64,000 nt of DNA, taken from NCBI RefSeq assembly GCF_003343245.1, contig NZ_CP024901.1, positions 3,906,001-3,970,000 on the forward strand. The letters are read 5' to 3'. The notes beneath the pieces were generated by a model. It was not told the origin of the DNA, did no database searches, and was given only the letters and a program-made list of their open reading frames with translations. Position 1 is the stretch's first letter; each line of letters begins with the position of its first letter. Below, piece after piece: positions 45,601 to 52,028 of the stretch. The translations under genes were made by a program, and so were the position numbers. The DNA is from Photorhabdus laumondii subsp. laumondii (lineage in GTDB: Bacteria; Pseudomonadota; Gammaproteobacteria; Enterobacterales; Enterobacteriaceae).

Positions 45601-47255
45601 TGTTCTAAATGCTCAGAGACACGACGTACAGTATCGACTTGATATTTAAGGTTAGTGAGTGAATATCCCCCTACCTCCATCGAGCTATAACCATTTGCAC
45701 GTGAAAAATCTTCATTGGCTAAATCTCGGGTATGGTCGCCCGCTTTATACCAGGCACTGGCATAATATTTCAGCTCGCCGGTTTTATCATCATTCTTCAA
45801 TTCCACCACAACCACTTTGGTATATGACTCGACATATTTGGCATAGACATAAGCATTTGATCGACGATTCGATTTCACCGCCGAAACATCCAATACCGAA
45901 CCATTAGAATGGATTGAACGCCCATGCATTTTTGCATCAATCAGCTTGATATCTTCTGCTTTAGCCGTGGTTCCGCTGGCATAAGTCACCCACTGATTTT
46001 CTCGCAAATCTTCTTCAACAGTATGCTGAATAGTAACGGGTTGATGATGTTCAAAGATTAAATTGGAAAGACGATAATCACCATCATTGCTTATATCATC
46101 ATATCCATTCTCTAAAGAGATATTTTCCGTAGCAAGATTTTTGAGTTGATTACCATTTTTACGCCATGAAGTGGAGTAATAACTCAATTTATTGGTTTTA
46201 GGATCATTTTTTAGCTGAACTTTGCTGATCTTAGTATATTTTCCGTCAGCAAATGCAAAGAGATAAGTATTAGACTCAGTCGTTGATTTAATAGCAGTCA
46301 CTTGCTGAGGCTTCTGGGATCCCATCTTCGCCGTTATTAATACAATTTTCTCCGCGCTAGCGTATCCCAAAGCTTTATTATACGAATCGCTATCCTCACC
46401 TATTCTTGATATTTCATTGTAACCACCGGAACCGGAGAAACGGATATTACCATGAGCTATATCAGAATAAACTTTGTTATAACCCCCGGCACCTTCAAAT
46501 TCAATATTACCGCGAGTCTGTTCATATTTATCTTTACTATCTCGCAAACGTTCAATGCGATTTAATGCTCCAGCACCCTGAAAGATAATATTGCCTTCTT
46601 TCCCTTTACGAATAATGTGGTTATCAACCCCAGCACCAGTGAACTCAATATTACCGCTTTCCACCCGTGAACTGATGCTATTTGCTGCCCCTCCACCAAC
46701 AAATATCACATTTCCCTTGCTTCCTTCATAACGGTCATGCCAAGTACGGTCAATTTTATTACCCGCCCCTGCGGCATTAAAGTTTAAATCCCCCTGATGA
46801 GTTTCGTGCCATAATCCGTTATAACCACCAATACCTTTAAATGTCACATTACCGGATTGACCTCTACGACTGAGGTTATTATAAGCAGCAGCCCCAGAAA
46901 AATTTAGATTACCGCTGCTCCCTCGGTGATCCATAGAAACACCACCCGCCGCACCAATAAATGAAATATTGCCATTACCGTTTTTATCAATACTTGCGTA
47001 ACCCGCGGCACCATGTACCTTCAGATCACCGCCAATATTCACTATTTTTAAATATCCGGCACCACCATCTACGGTCTTATCACCAGAACTGGCATAGATT
47101 GTTGCTCCTAGCGAACCAACGGTAATATGATCATTCCCTCCTTTGGCATAAATCTCCCCTCCCAATCCAATAGCAACAATATTATTCCCACCATCATCAT
47201 CATCATATTTCCCAGTAAAGAAAAATTCCGCACTACGGTTTGATGATTTCCCCAT
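36660..47255 (-). CDS. MARTX-type multifunctional autoprocessing RTX toxin
   Basis: A 3531-residue secreted toxin. Layout: N-terminal glycine-rich A repeats (about 1-300 and 570-700; form GNxxFxGxGxxN); about 30 or more 19-residue B repeats (about 700-1340; form NxxTxVGxGxxxxxxxxxG); a helical linker with long charged segments (about 1400-1790, including TGAAGSGLSGNAY as in Vibrio MARTX); an effector region (about 1800-2400); a C80 cysteine protease domain with the catalytic His in QVVGHGRDTSEQN (about 2518) and Cys in HISLVGCSLISDNK (about 2567), activated by host inositol hexakisphosphate in the family; and C-terminal GGDGxD-type calcium-binding repeats (about 3175-3400). The effector region is not one I can assign. 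By eye the protease Cys is the only cysteine. No rtxC or type I secretion genes are nearby, so export must use genes elsewhere. Confidence 0.93.
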   Translation of the reverse strand: MGKSSNRSAEFFFTGKYDDDDGGNNIVAIGLGGEIYAKGGNDHITVGSLGATIYASSGDKTVDGGAGYLKIVNIGGDLKVHGAAGYASIDKNGNGNISFIGAAGGVSMDHRGSSGNLNFSGAAAYNNLSRRGQSGNVTFKGIGGYNGLWHETHQGDLNFNAAGAGNKIDRTWHDRYEGSKGNVIFVGGGAANSISSRVESGNIEFTGAGVDNHIIRKGKEGNIIFQGAGALNRIERLRDSKDKYEQTRGNIEFEGAGGYNKVYSDIAHGNIRFSGSGGYNEISRIGEDSDSYNKALGYASAEKIVLITAKMGSQKPQQVTAIKSTTESNTYLFAFADGKYTKISKVQLKNDPKTNKLSYYSTSWRKNGNQLKNLATENISLENGYDDISNDGDYRLSNLIFEHHQPVTIQHTVEEDLRENQWVTYASGTTAKAEDIKLIDAKMHGRSIHSNGSVLDVSAVKSNRRSNAYVYAKYVESYTKVVVVELKNDDKTGELKYYASAWYKAGDHTRDLANEDFSRANGYSSMEVGGYSLTNLKYQVDTVRRVSEHLEHIEEDSLQEWVKSSSNIGDSSGDVNFSGMGGGNLIKSSVINGNVNFEGDGIANVILHSSRSGNTHFEGAGAANIIEKSGIDGNLTFRGAGLANVLVHQSRNGEMDVYAGGAANVLVRVGDGRYLARLLAIGNISIHQGNGDSRVVMLGGYNTHTQIGKGSANWLGAGGFNVMTQKGKGSISSLLLGGANVLTKLGGDNLVSGMLGGANIITHISGDNEISDTTAIALGGANILTKKGRGDAVALMGGGANVLTHIGYGSTTGVMLGGANILTKVGNGDTTGIMLGIGNVLTHVGDDQTLGVMGAAGNIFTKVGDGTAIAAMIGAGNIFTHVGKGDAWALMGGLGNIFTKVGDGKALALMIAAGNVFTHVGNGMSVALMLAKGNIATKVGDGTTLAAMIGEANVMTHVGNGSTFAAMIGQGNILTKAGNDLALGLMVGEANIYSHVGDGTSIGLLAGKLNVMTKMGDGTTLAAMFGEANIMTHYGDGLTGVLALGKANIVTKVGKGFMGVVAAAEANVVTHMGASTTAAVLLGKGNILTKEGSGTTVGLLISDVGNIMTHIGDGTTVGFAKGKANIITKVGEGTGINAVWGEANILTHVGNGDRYNFAKGKANIITKVGGMREVTVVQGDANIITHVGNGDDYTGAWGKANVITKVGDGNNVVLAKADANIVTQVGNGDSFNALWSKGNIVTKVGDGMQVTAAKGKANITTTVGNGLSVTATHGDLNVNTKVGDGVSVNAVWGEYNVNTKVGNGLNVAIMKGKGNANIHIGDGLGINASYARNNVAIKVGNGDFYSLSIAESNTQSSHLSSLFENIKQTVFNVEGSQTINYLIRGDEANTSGVNKGRGAINLTEVSAIDGFQMDKIDEVSSDLANNLSGAITPVETPDINVIQNDLQIGDNVGSAQDQASPHADAVVRHAKQNKAAQNALSDKEKAEINHQRLQQEKDKQLKTISKSQGQLESTNQAALNTNGQVQRDVISEESRGVTEELFSLTQGMGALNNYGNYDGKSGDEWRNRFAGGYLDNIQNKLNDAKLTAQKKLADAQQHFIDKRETVITAIKKSEVGFTKSAENLDSADDDIVDAEKKAEQRKEEALLQKQRADKAVSDANTAYDKAKQRGESDSTAAENKTIQAQKNAKSVKQADNAKPDRTGAAGSGLSGNAYIPIEVEKSKSHIDPASKAEPDGWLSEDLALTAEDLAALNNAQQAVNRLQLNKGMRSENTGASIMSMFTETSSDGAVKSTLNKSRELIRKAPTISGIDLQGLGGNNPRSHSSVLKKLELILLKKDNKRFIDSTKRRLGSINTDLPSKALVAVREAFNRTVEQPDEQHVLQLEQTLAHWQQHDPKEFTQRSKLVKSLRFEMGELVAHIQAQRAESAGILGIAVAPEQVTQFGQQVSFDGIGRVVGLKGDIAQSEINRLTDLQIKPLTQTNSVAEREAPKTENESLIVFVSRLQQEAIPEGKPLIERARKLWLTGQVTNEKTKELFKDAVAQLQTYPELHTLAQQLLTDANKEKATGQYIDNLFGRHFDSELAYELVKTASPEAKNTAERTGNFLVEDFERWIGDLYPEGEKRNGAIDKKMKSFAEAIDKDFRPWFSRVPEVTTFLDDPTFANFKTMMTKVDDGFSVIKVPFLAVKMATTSGMGMDVADWKRKGDSFYLNVITKARSTSTELTAGTNAEDVKYKVKITEKQTNDYGTALPYQPANNKHDDFLYGRKVAAGRILTPGRETAFESNALERGQSVVTGASGSTNIMVHLNDYIASKQPDFSTGQSYLNTLSFLVFDGGHSVNESLVVYQALQATDEIKRKQILNSYTANYQDLADIAGESGKVWVNQALDNAFKETQEFYQKYAVVKPQSRPAVEDLEGLSGTNKGVEPTIIGDSHLKKPVDGWQKVDVTPQTDGRETRFDGQIILQMEDDPIAARAAANLAGKHPDSSVVIQLDANGKYRVVYGDLAKLSNKLRWQVVGHGRDTSEQNNIRLSGYSADELATKLKQFYQAAKLGKQAISKPDHISLVGCSLISDNKRDGFARRFITELDKQGIRSDVSARSSEVAVDATGRKFTRDENNQWVNNSPDNKIVLSLNAENKLITHTEQVRRGIAESDIDFAKVGYTQADSVTKGEIADNTEIFIKPQKREKVNTSDNSHRQLSYSGNIQVDVGEGEFTALNWGTSNVGIKVGTGGFKSLAFGDNNVMVHIGHGDSKHSVDIGGYQALEGAQMFIGNRNVSFNQGRSNDLIVMMDKSIPTPPLVNPFDDTARIAEVLKGIARSGETQDWLAAQDQQWTIAGARKFVRDMSGLDQTSSVDYKTLLDLDSQHERSSRGLQNDAESALNKKFNQWLGENGNSIEMGKMSRADKFRQANQKLAFNFAVGGRGADIQVTTGNWNFTFGDNIQSILDTNLGSLFGLMTQQYSATGMAKTTFTYTPQDLPRQLQNKLLGRLSEVGADTTLADIFGVDYTADGRIVSRTGKPVDGEAMLKEMLEVIKEFSGDQLAAFTNPGKLLDSLEAGIKAGEDGVRTFAESHGLKEKAPDKNQEQGAVVSTNGDSAQANNKAERAFGFNSLNLPNLFATMFSKDKQAEMQSLVTNLKENLTADLLNMKQKTFDFLRNSGHLQGDGDINVSLGNYNFNWGGDGKDLGAYLGDNNNFWGGRGDDVYYSLGTSNIFTGGEGNDMGVLMGRENWMFGGDGDDTAVVAGRINHVFMGEGNDQTFVFGEGGLIDAGNGQDYVVTSGNYNRVDTGAGQDYAVTIGNNNRVDLGEGDDFARVFGNDNRIDGYSGNDTIKLMGYHAMINGGEGDDHLIAAAISKFSQFNGGDGQDLLVLGGYQNSFQGGAGVDSFVVSAEVIDNRVNDINAEDMILFNGVDWKDLWFQRSGYDLVLSVNRHTQDNTAQEIFESVGSVTFNDYFNGHRAKLVTQMGDKDKSGEYEFTALSDNAVDSLIQAMSSFSPTVGDNGFIESLGSKARAAVATAWADVTLGKGKFA

Positions 47256-47285
47256 AAATAATCCCTTAATTAAGTTTAGGTTAAA

Positions 47286-47413
47286 TATACCCGTTATCTT
47301 TCAAGCTGCCTCTTTGTTGGCTGCACGCACTCACCCCGGTCACATCGTTATCTATATGCGCCCGGGGATTCGCGCCCTTGCCGTCGCGATACATCTTGAA
47401 ATCCATTGGGTAT
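47286..47413 (+). repeat. ERIC element (copy 3), one base longer
   Basis: Full ERIC starting TATACCCGTTATCTTTCAAG, about 30 bp upstream of the MARTX start codon. It may lie in the toxin's promoter or leader. The right end reads GGGTATG rather than GGGTATA. Confidence 0.88.
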
Positions 47414-47607
47414 GGAAAACTACTGCATCTGACAGATACAACAGTTGCTTTGAAAATCTAATTTCCCGCGGATGATACAAATCCCCCGTCCTTCCCACGG
47501 TAAAAAGCACAATGACAGCAATCAATTAAGCATGTTTTATATAATTTGTTTTAATTCAGGCTGATTGCTGTTTTCAGCCACCATCTTATTTATCCCATTG
47601 TTCTTTT

Positions 47608-47734
47608 TATACCCGTTATCTTTCAAGCTGCCTCTTTGTTGGCTGCACTCACTCACCCCGGTCACATAATTACCTATGCGCCCGGGGATTCACTCCCTTG
47701 CCGTCGCGATACAACTTGAAATCCATAGGGTATA
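47608..47734 (+). repeat. ERIC element (copy 4)
   Basis: Exactly 127 bp, TATACCC to GGGTATA. Its sequence closes the reading frame of a short minus-strand ORF. Confidence 0.92.
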
Positions 47735-47810
47735 TAACCAAAGAAATAAGAGAGAAAATGCTTTTGTTATCACGGGTATCAAAGATGACTTGTTCTAATT
47801 TTTTAAACAT
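47670..47810 (-). CDS. Small ORF whose C-terminal half is ERIC-encoded
   Basis: A 46-codon frame with a good ribosome site (GGGAG before the ATG at 47810) begins MFKKLEQVIFDTRDNKSIFS. It runs into ERIC, which supplies about 20 codons and the stop. The unique first 26 residues resemble nothing I recognise. It is probably the 5' end of a gene cut short by the ERIC insertion; expression is unproven. Confidence 0.3.
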   Translation of the reverse strand: MFKKLEQVIFDTRDNKSIFSLISLVIYPMDFKLYRDGKGVNPRAHR

Positions 47811-48188
47811 ATTTCTCCCTTAAGAATAAATTTATTCACAAAGACAACACAATATACCGAAAAATAGAAGCATTAATCCCAAAGATATAATGAGCTGATA
47901 TCTCTATAAATATGGTCAAATGAATAAGCAAAATAAAATAATAGTTCATCTACAAAAATATCATCTAACAATAATAGTCTGATTTTTTTATAAAAATACA
48001 GATAAATCCTTAAAGCATAATATTAACAAAAGAAAAACAAAAATATATCATAAATAAAATTTCTTATTTATGGATATAAGAATCTTTCAGTTGCTGTCCA
48101 GAGCTAACACCCATCCTTTCATAAAGAAATCTTCATAATCATGATATAACCTCTAATTAAACCGTCGAGATTAATAGTTGTGGTAATA

Positions 48189-48315
48189 TATAGCCGTCAT
48201 CTTTCAAGTTGCCTCTTTGTTGGCTGCACTCGCTCACCCCGGTCACATAGTTATCTATGCTCCCGGGGATTCACTCCCTTGCCATCGCGATCCATCTTGA
48301 AGTTTCTTGGGTATA
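48189..48315 (+). repeat. ERIC element (copy 5)
   Basis: 127 bp, with one substitution at the left end (TATAGCC for TATACCC). Confidence 0.9.
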
Positions 48316-48531
48316 TAATTTTCAGAAATAAGACATTAATAGCTTTGGTATATTTTCAATTATAAAACATTGACTATTTATTACTACCAACTACATATAA
48401 GTAGTTAACAACCTAAGTTATAAATCATTCCATTATTCCTTTTCTGAACTAAATTATAAATGAACGGATACTATCTTTACAACAACTCAAGGTATGGTCT
48501 ATAAATACATAATCTAATTTGAGGAAAGTAT

Positions 48532-49215
48532 ATGAGTCCCAAAAATTATTTTAAGGATTTATCTACTAGCAATAATGCTAATGTAGTAAATCAAGAAAAA
48601 TACGAAAAAATCCTGAGTTTGTATTCTGGATTTCTACCAGATAATGTCCCCACGCATTTATTAAATAAGGTATTACGTCGATCGTCAACAACAGTCTCTG
48701 TTGTAGATAATTTTATCATGACACAATCTGGTGATAGTGTTCTCAATGATAGTGATATCGTTAAACTCAACATTCAATTAAATAGAGAGTTAGAACAAAA
48801 AATCATAACTAAAATTTCCAATTACGCATTGAAAAAATCACAAAATGTTGCAGATATTCCTAATAAAAATGTACTTGTGAAAAACCGAAGCTTATTGGAA
48901 AAGCTAATTCCGGTAGGTGCACCACCTCTTTAGCCGACTGACATACACCAAATAGTGGGTGAAATGTAATGGAGCAATCTTCGATAAAACTTTATATCCA
49001 AAATTAGCAGCAGTTTACCCCAGTGGCGGATGACCGATATACCCTAAAGATTTCAAGATGCATCGCGACGGCAAGGGAGTGAATCCCCGGGAGCATAGAT
49101 AACTATGTGACCGGGGTGAGCGAGTGCAGCCAACAAAGAGGCAACTTGAAAGATAACGAGTATAGGGGTATCAAAGCCACATAACCTAGCGTTTAACTAT
49201 ATGATGAGGGCAGCA
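48532..49215 (+). pseudogene. Tail-fibre cassette with degraded collar domain, carrying an ERIC
   Basis: The first 133 codons are open: MSPKNYFKDLSTSNNANVVN to LEKLIPVGAPPL. A frame with stops then still matches the collar domain of the next gene: PTDIHQ, then TLYPKLAAVYPSGG-like codons up to about 49030. After the ERIC (49038-49164) the last codons read PHNLAFNYMMRAA before the stop at 49215. The gene was thus a cassette N-terminus fused to a tail-collar domain, now ruined by point changes, a deletion and an ERIC insertion. Confidence 0.75.
49038..49164 (-). repeat. ERIC element (copy 6), inside a decayed collar gene
   Basis: Exactly 127 bp in the reverse orientation, TATACCC to GAGTATA. 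Confidence 0.92.
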
Positions 49216-49217
49216 TA

Positions 49218-49718
49218 ATGAGCACGTTGGTACTTGAAGAAATCCCGGTAGGAATACCACTTCCTTGGCCGACTGACATACCACCAAATGGGTGGGTGAA
49301 ATGCAATGGAGCGATCTTCGATCAAACTTTATATCCACAATTAGCGCAAGCTTACCCTACTGGCAGATTACCCGATTTACGGGGTGAATTTATCCGGGGC
49401 TGGGATGATGGGCGTGGGGTGGATATTGGCCGATATCTATTATCCGGGCAACTAGCAGATATTGCTCCACATAGTCACAGGGTTGTCCGGATGTGGTCCA
49501 ACTCAAATGGCGGAACCGACGGGGTAGGTTCAGCGGGCCGTATTCTCAATAGTGTCTACCAAAACATTAACTACGGCATTGATCCTCGCGGAATAGGCAT
49601 CGCTATCGGCATGGGATCTGGTGGTTACGGCTATATGGATAATGCGATTGCTGCTTCAACGGGAACAGAAACACGTCCACGAAATGTGGCATTTAATTAC
49701 ATTGTGAGGATTGCATGA
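49218..49718 (+). CDS. Phage tail-collar domain protein
   Basis: A 166-residue protein of the tail-collar family: IPVGIPLPWPTDIPPNGWVK, AIFDQTLYPQLAQAYPTGRL and DLRGEFIRGWDDGRGVD are the typical collar block. The C-terminus is ETRPRNVAFNYIVRIA. It appears to be an intact duplicate of the decayed domain just upstream, and its ATG overlaps the stop of that frame. The tail-fibre assembly gene follows with a 4-bp ATGA overlap, so the two are co-translated. No phage structural genes are nearby. Confidence 0.85.
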   Translation: MSTLVLEEIPVGIPLPWPTDIPPNGWVKCNGAIFDQTLYPQLAQAYPTGRLPDLRGEFIRGWDDGRGVDIGRYLLSGQLADIAPHSHRVVRMWSNSNGGTDGVGSAGRILNSVYQNINYGIDPRGIGIAIGMGSGGYGYMDNAIAASTGTETRPRNVAFNYIVRIA

Positions 49719-50314
49719 TGAATAAGGCTGTACTGGATAAAAATAATATTGCCATCAGTGCCGGAAGTATCGTTGTGTTTAATTACGATGCGATTACGCT
49801 GGAATATTTAAACAGTTCTGATGAGTACCTTCCCGTTGGTATCGGCCTTCCTGCCAATTCCTGCATAGACGCACCACCTAAAGCCCAAGAGGGATATATC
49901 GCCTGTCGTTCACCTGATTTAACCGGCTGGCAAATGGTACCAGACTATCGAGGGAGAATAGCTTACAACACCCAAACTGGGGAACAGAAGGAAATCATTA
50001 AACCGGGTGAATTACCAGAAACACTGACATTCAAACAACCAAGCACCGATTTTGATAAGTGGGATGGTGAAAAATGGGTAACGGATATTGAAGCTCAAAA
50101 AGCCAACCAGATTAAACAGGCAGAACAACAACGTGTCATTCTTCGTCAACAGGCTAATGAAGCTATCACTTTATTACAATATGCCATTGAAACTGAGATG
50201 GCCTCAGACGCAGAGAAAGCATTATTGCTTGCCTGGAAGAAGTATGTGGTATTACTGAACCGTGTTGATACTTCAATGGTTTCAGATATTAAGTGGCCAC
50301 AAATACCAGAATAA
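49715..50314 (+). CDS. Tail-fibre assembly protein (Tfa family)
   Basis: A 199-residue Tfa-type chaperone that helps fold or attach a phage tail fibre. The N-terminal domain is MNKAVLDKNNIAISAGSIVV. The C-terminal Tfa block includes AIETEMASDAEKALLLAWKK and YVVLLNRVDTSMVSDIKWPQ. It is the only full-length Tfa in the window; the others at 54627, 55976 and 57521 are shorter or broken. A hairpin-like sequence (AGACCGGGC with CCCCGATCT) follows near 50325-50355. Confidence 0.88.
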   Translation: MMNKAVLDKNNIAISAGSIVVFNYDAITLEYLNSSDEYLPVGIGLPANSCIDAPPKAQEGYIACRSPDLTGWQMVPDYRGRIAYNTQTGEQKEIIKPGELPETLTFKQPSTDFDKWDGEKWVTDIEAQKANQIKQAEQQRVILRQQANEAITLLQYAIETEMASDAEKALLLAWKKYVVLLNRVDTSMVSDIKWPQIPE

Positions 50315-50445
50315 TAAAATTATCAAGACCGGGCACTATTCTATCCCCGATCTTTTCTCCAGTGATGATAATGACTTTTTTGACCGGTCGATTTCCGATG
50401 CTTTTGAAGTATTAATCCGGTCAGGTATAATTTATGATTAACATT

Positions 50446-50470
50446 GTGGGCTGCATGGCAGCCCTTTTTT
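50446..50470 (+). terminator. Rho-independent terminator
   Basis: GGGCTGC pairs with GCAGCCC over a 3-base loop, followed by six T. Confidence 0.85.
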
Positions 50471-50544
50471 CATTTTATTTTTTTAGGAGATAACTTCTCT
50501 CCTTATTTGATAGGTATACTCCTCTATATTTATGGAACATAACA

Positions 50545-50796
50545 TATACCCGTCATCTTTCAAGTTGCTTCTTTGTTGGCTGCACTCACTCACCCCGGTC
50601 ACATAGTTATCTATACCCGTTATCCTTCAAGTTGCCTCTTTGTTGGCTGCACTCGCTCACCCCGGTCACATAGTTATCTATGCTCCCAGGGATTCACTCC
50701 CTTGCCGTCGCGATGCATCTTGAAATCCATAGGGTATATGCTCCCGGGGATTCGCTCCCTTGCCGCCGCGATGCATCTTGAAATCCATAGGGTATA
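50545..50796 (+). repeat. ERIC element (copy 7) interrupted by a second ERIC
   Basis: Outer ERIC: 50545-50613 plus 50739-50796 equals 127 bp after removal of the inner copy and one TA. The junction sequence GTTATCTA/TGCTCC is restored exactly. Confidence 0.92.
50612..50738 (+). repeat. Inner ERIC element (copy 8) nested in copy 7
   Basis: 127 bp counted with its flanking TA pair at 50612-50613 and 50737-50738. The core, TACCC to GGGTA, has inserted at a TA of the outer copy and duplicated it. Confidence 0.93.
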
Positions 50797-51153
50797 AAAC
50801 AAATATAATAATCTAATCAATAGACAAAACAATAGTATTTTCGTAGTTACCACTTTGACATAATGTATTTTAATAAAACTTGTGGAAATCATTTAAAATT
50901 TCCCAAAAGAAATAAGATAAAATAATTTCCATACGTGAAATATAAACGTCTTGAATATACTTTCGATAACAATATGTTAAATAACTTATTGCTATCAGTC
51001 ATATATAAATAATCAATCGTTTAAGTTATAATAGAATCTTACTCTCCTCTTTTTGGAGTAGACTATAATTAGAATCAACCTCGATAAATTACCTATACTA
51101 TAACTTAACATGTTAATTATAACAGAACATTATTTTATTTAAGGAAAGTGTAT
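50797..51153. promoter_or_regulatory. Promoter/leader region of the cassette at 51154
   Basis: AT-rich, no gene. A block at about 51036-51070 (CTCCTCTTTTTGGAGTAG then ACTATAAT) recurs in similar form upstream of the other cassettes and includes a -10-like TATAAT. A leader of about 85 bp then precedes the gene; its sequence is nearly repeated upstream of the cassette at 53747. Confidence 0.5.
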
Positions 51154-51873
51154 ATGAGTCCCAAGAATGATTTTAAAGCGTTTTCTATTAATAATAATGC
51201 CAACATAGTGAGTCAACAAGAATACGAAAACAGACAGGATTTAAAAACCGGGTTCCCACCAGAACATATTACTATTCATGTATTAAATAAAGCATTGCGT
51301 CAATCATCAACAATAGCCTCTGCCGTCGCTGACTTTATTGCAACACAATCTGGCGATGATGTTCTGGATGATGGGGATATTGTTAAACTAATCGCCCAGC
51401 TAAATAGAGCATTAGAACAAAAAATTATAACTAAAATTTCCAACTCTGCATTGGAAAAAGCAAAAAACGGCGCAGATATTCCTGATAAAAATACGTTTAT
51501 AAAAAACTTAGGTTTAAATGAAGCTGCAAAACGGGAAATAGGAGCTGGCGTTAATCAGGTTCCAGATATGTCGTTTTTCAACGCAAACCTAGGTTCTACC
51601 GGCTGGCAAAAACTACCTTCGGGTTTAATTGAAATGTGGGGGTTTGTGCTAGTTCAAGGCTATGGTTCTATGGAGGCCGGATATTTAAATAATTTCCCAA
51701 TCCCCTTTCCGAACGCATGTTTAAATGTTGTGTTAGCTAACGGTGGTTATAACCCTCAAGACTCCGGAATATGTTCAGTACATGTAGTAGATCGGAGTCA
51801 GTTCCGATGTTATAGAAGCCCTACTAATCATCCTACGCCTGTTGGCGCGTATTTTAGGGCGATAGGATACTAA
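51154..51873 (+). CDS. Tail-fibre-like cassette protein B
   Basis: A 239-residue protein with the shared N-terminus MSPKNDFKAFSI, then LNKALRQSSTIASAVADFIA and SGDDVLDDGDIVKL. After the linker NGADIPDKN comes a gp53-like fibre end: GWQKLPSGLIEMWGF, FPIPFPNACLNVVL and a terminal YFRAIGY. I use the ATG at 51154 with AAGGA upstream. It stands alone, with no assembly gene after it. The family N-terminus probably anchors a fibre to a tail, and the C-terminus would bind a receptor; this is inferred from phage relatives. Confidence 0.8.
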   Translation: MSPKNDFKAFSINNNANIVSQQEYENRQDLKTGFPPEHITIHVLNKALRQSSTIASAVADFIATQSGDDVLDDGDIVKLIAQLNRALEQKIITKISNSALEKAKNGADIPDKNTFIKNLGLNEAAKREIGAGVNQVPDMSFFNANLGSTGWQKLPSGLIEMWGFVLVQGYGSMEAGYLNNFPIPFPNACLNVVLANGGYNPQDSGICSVHVVDRSQFRCYRSPTNHPTPVGAYFRAIGY

Positions 51874-52028
51874 TTTGATAAAAATAAAATTGTCACGATC
51901 ATTTAATTAACATAGCAAAAAATCATGATCGATAAAACCATGTATTCAATGCATTAAATAAGGAATCAATTTTACAATAATTCAATATGTTATTTATAAA
52001 ATTCATTACTTAATCTAAGGAGTATAGT

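Larger units (their letters stand above)
47414..48531. other. Long AT-rich region upstream of the MARTX gene and first cassette
   Basis: No full gene. It contains two ERIC repeats (47608-47734 and 48189-48315), one short minus-strand frame (47670-47810), and a promoter-like block for the first tail-fibre cassette near 48426-48460. The rest shows no recognisable signal. Confidence 0.5.

Noticed and set aside
36660..47255. Many open frames of 60-180 codons on the opposite strand of the toxin gene
   Set aside because: They are shadows produced by the repetitive Gly/Asn-rich coding sequence. They lack ribosome sites and show repeat-derived composition.
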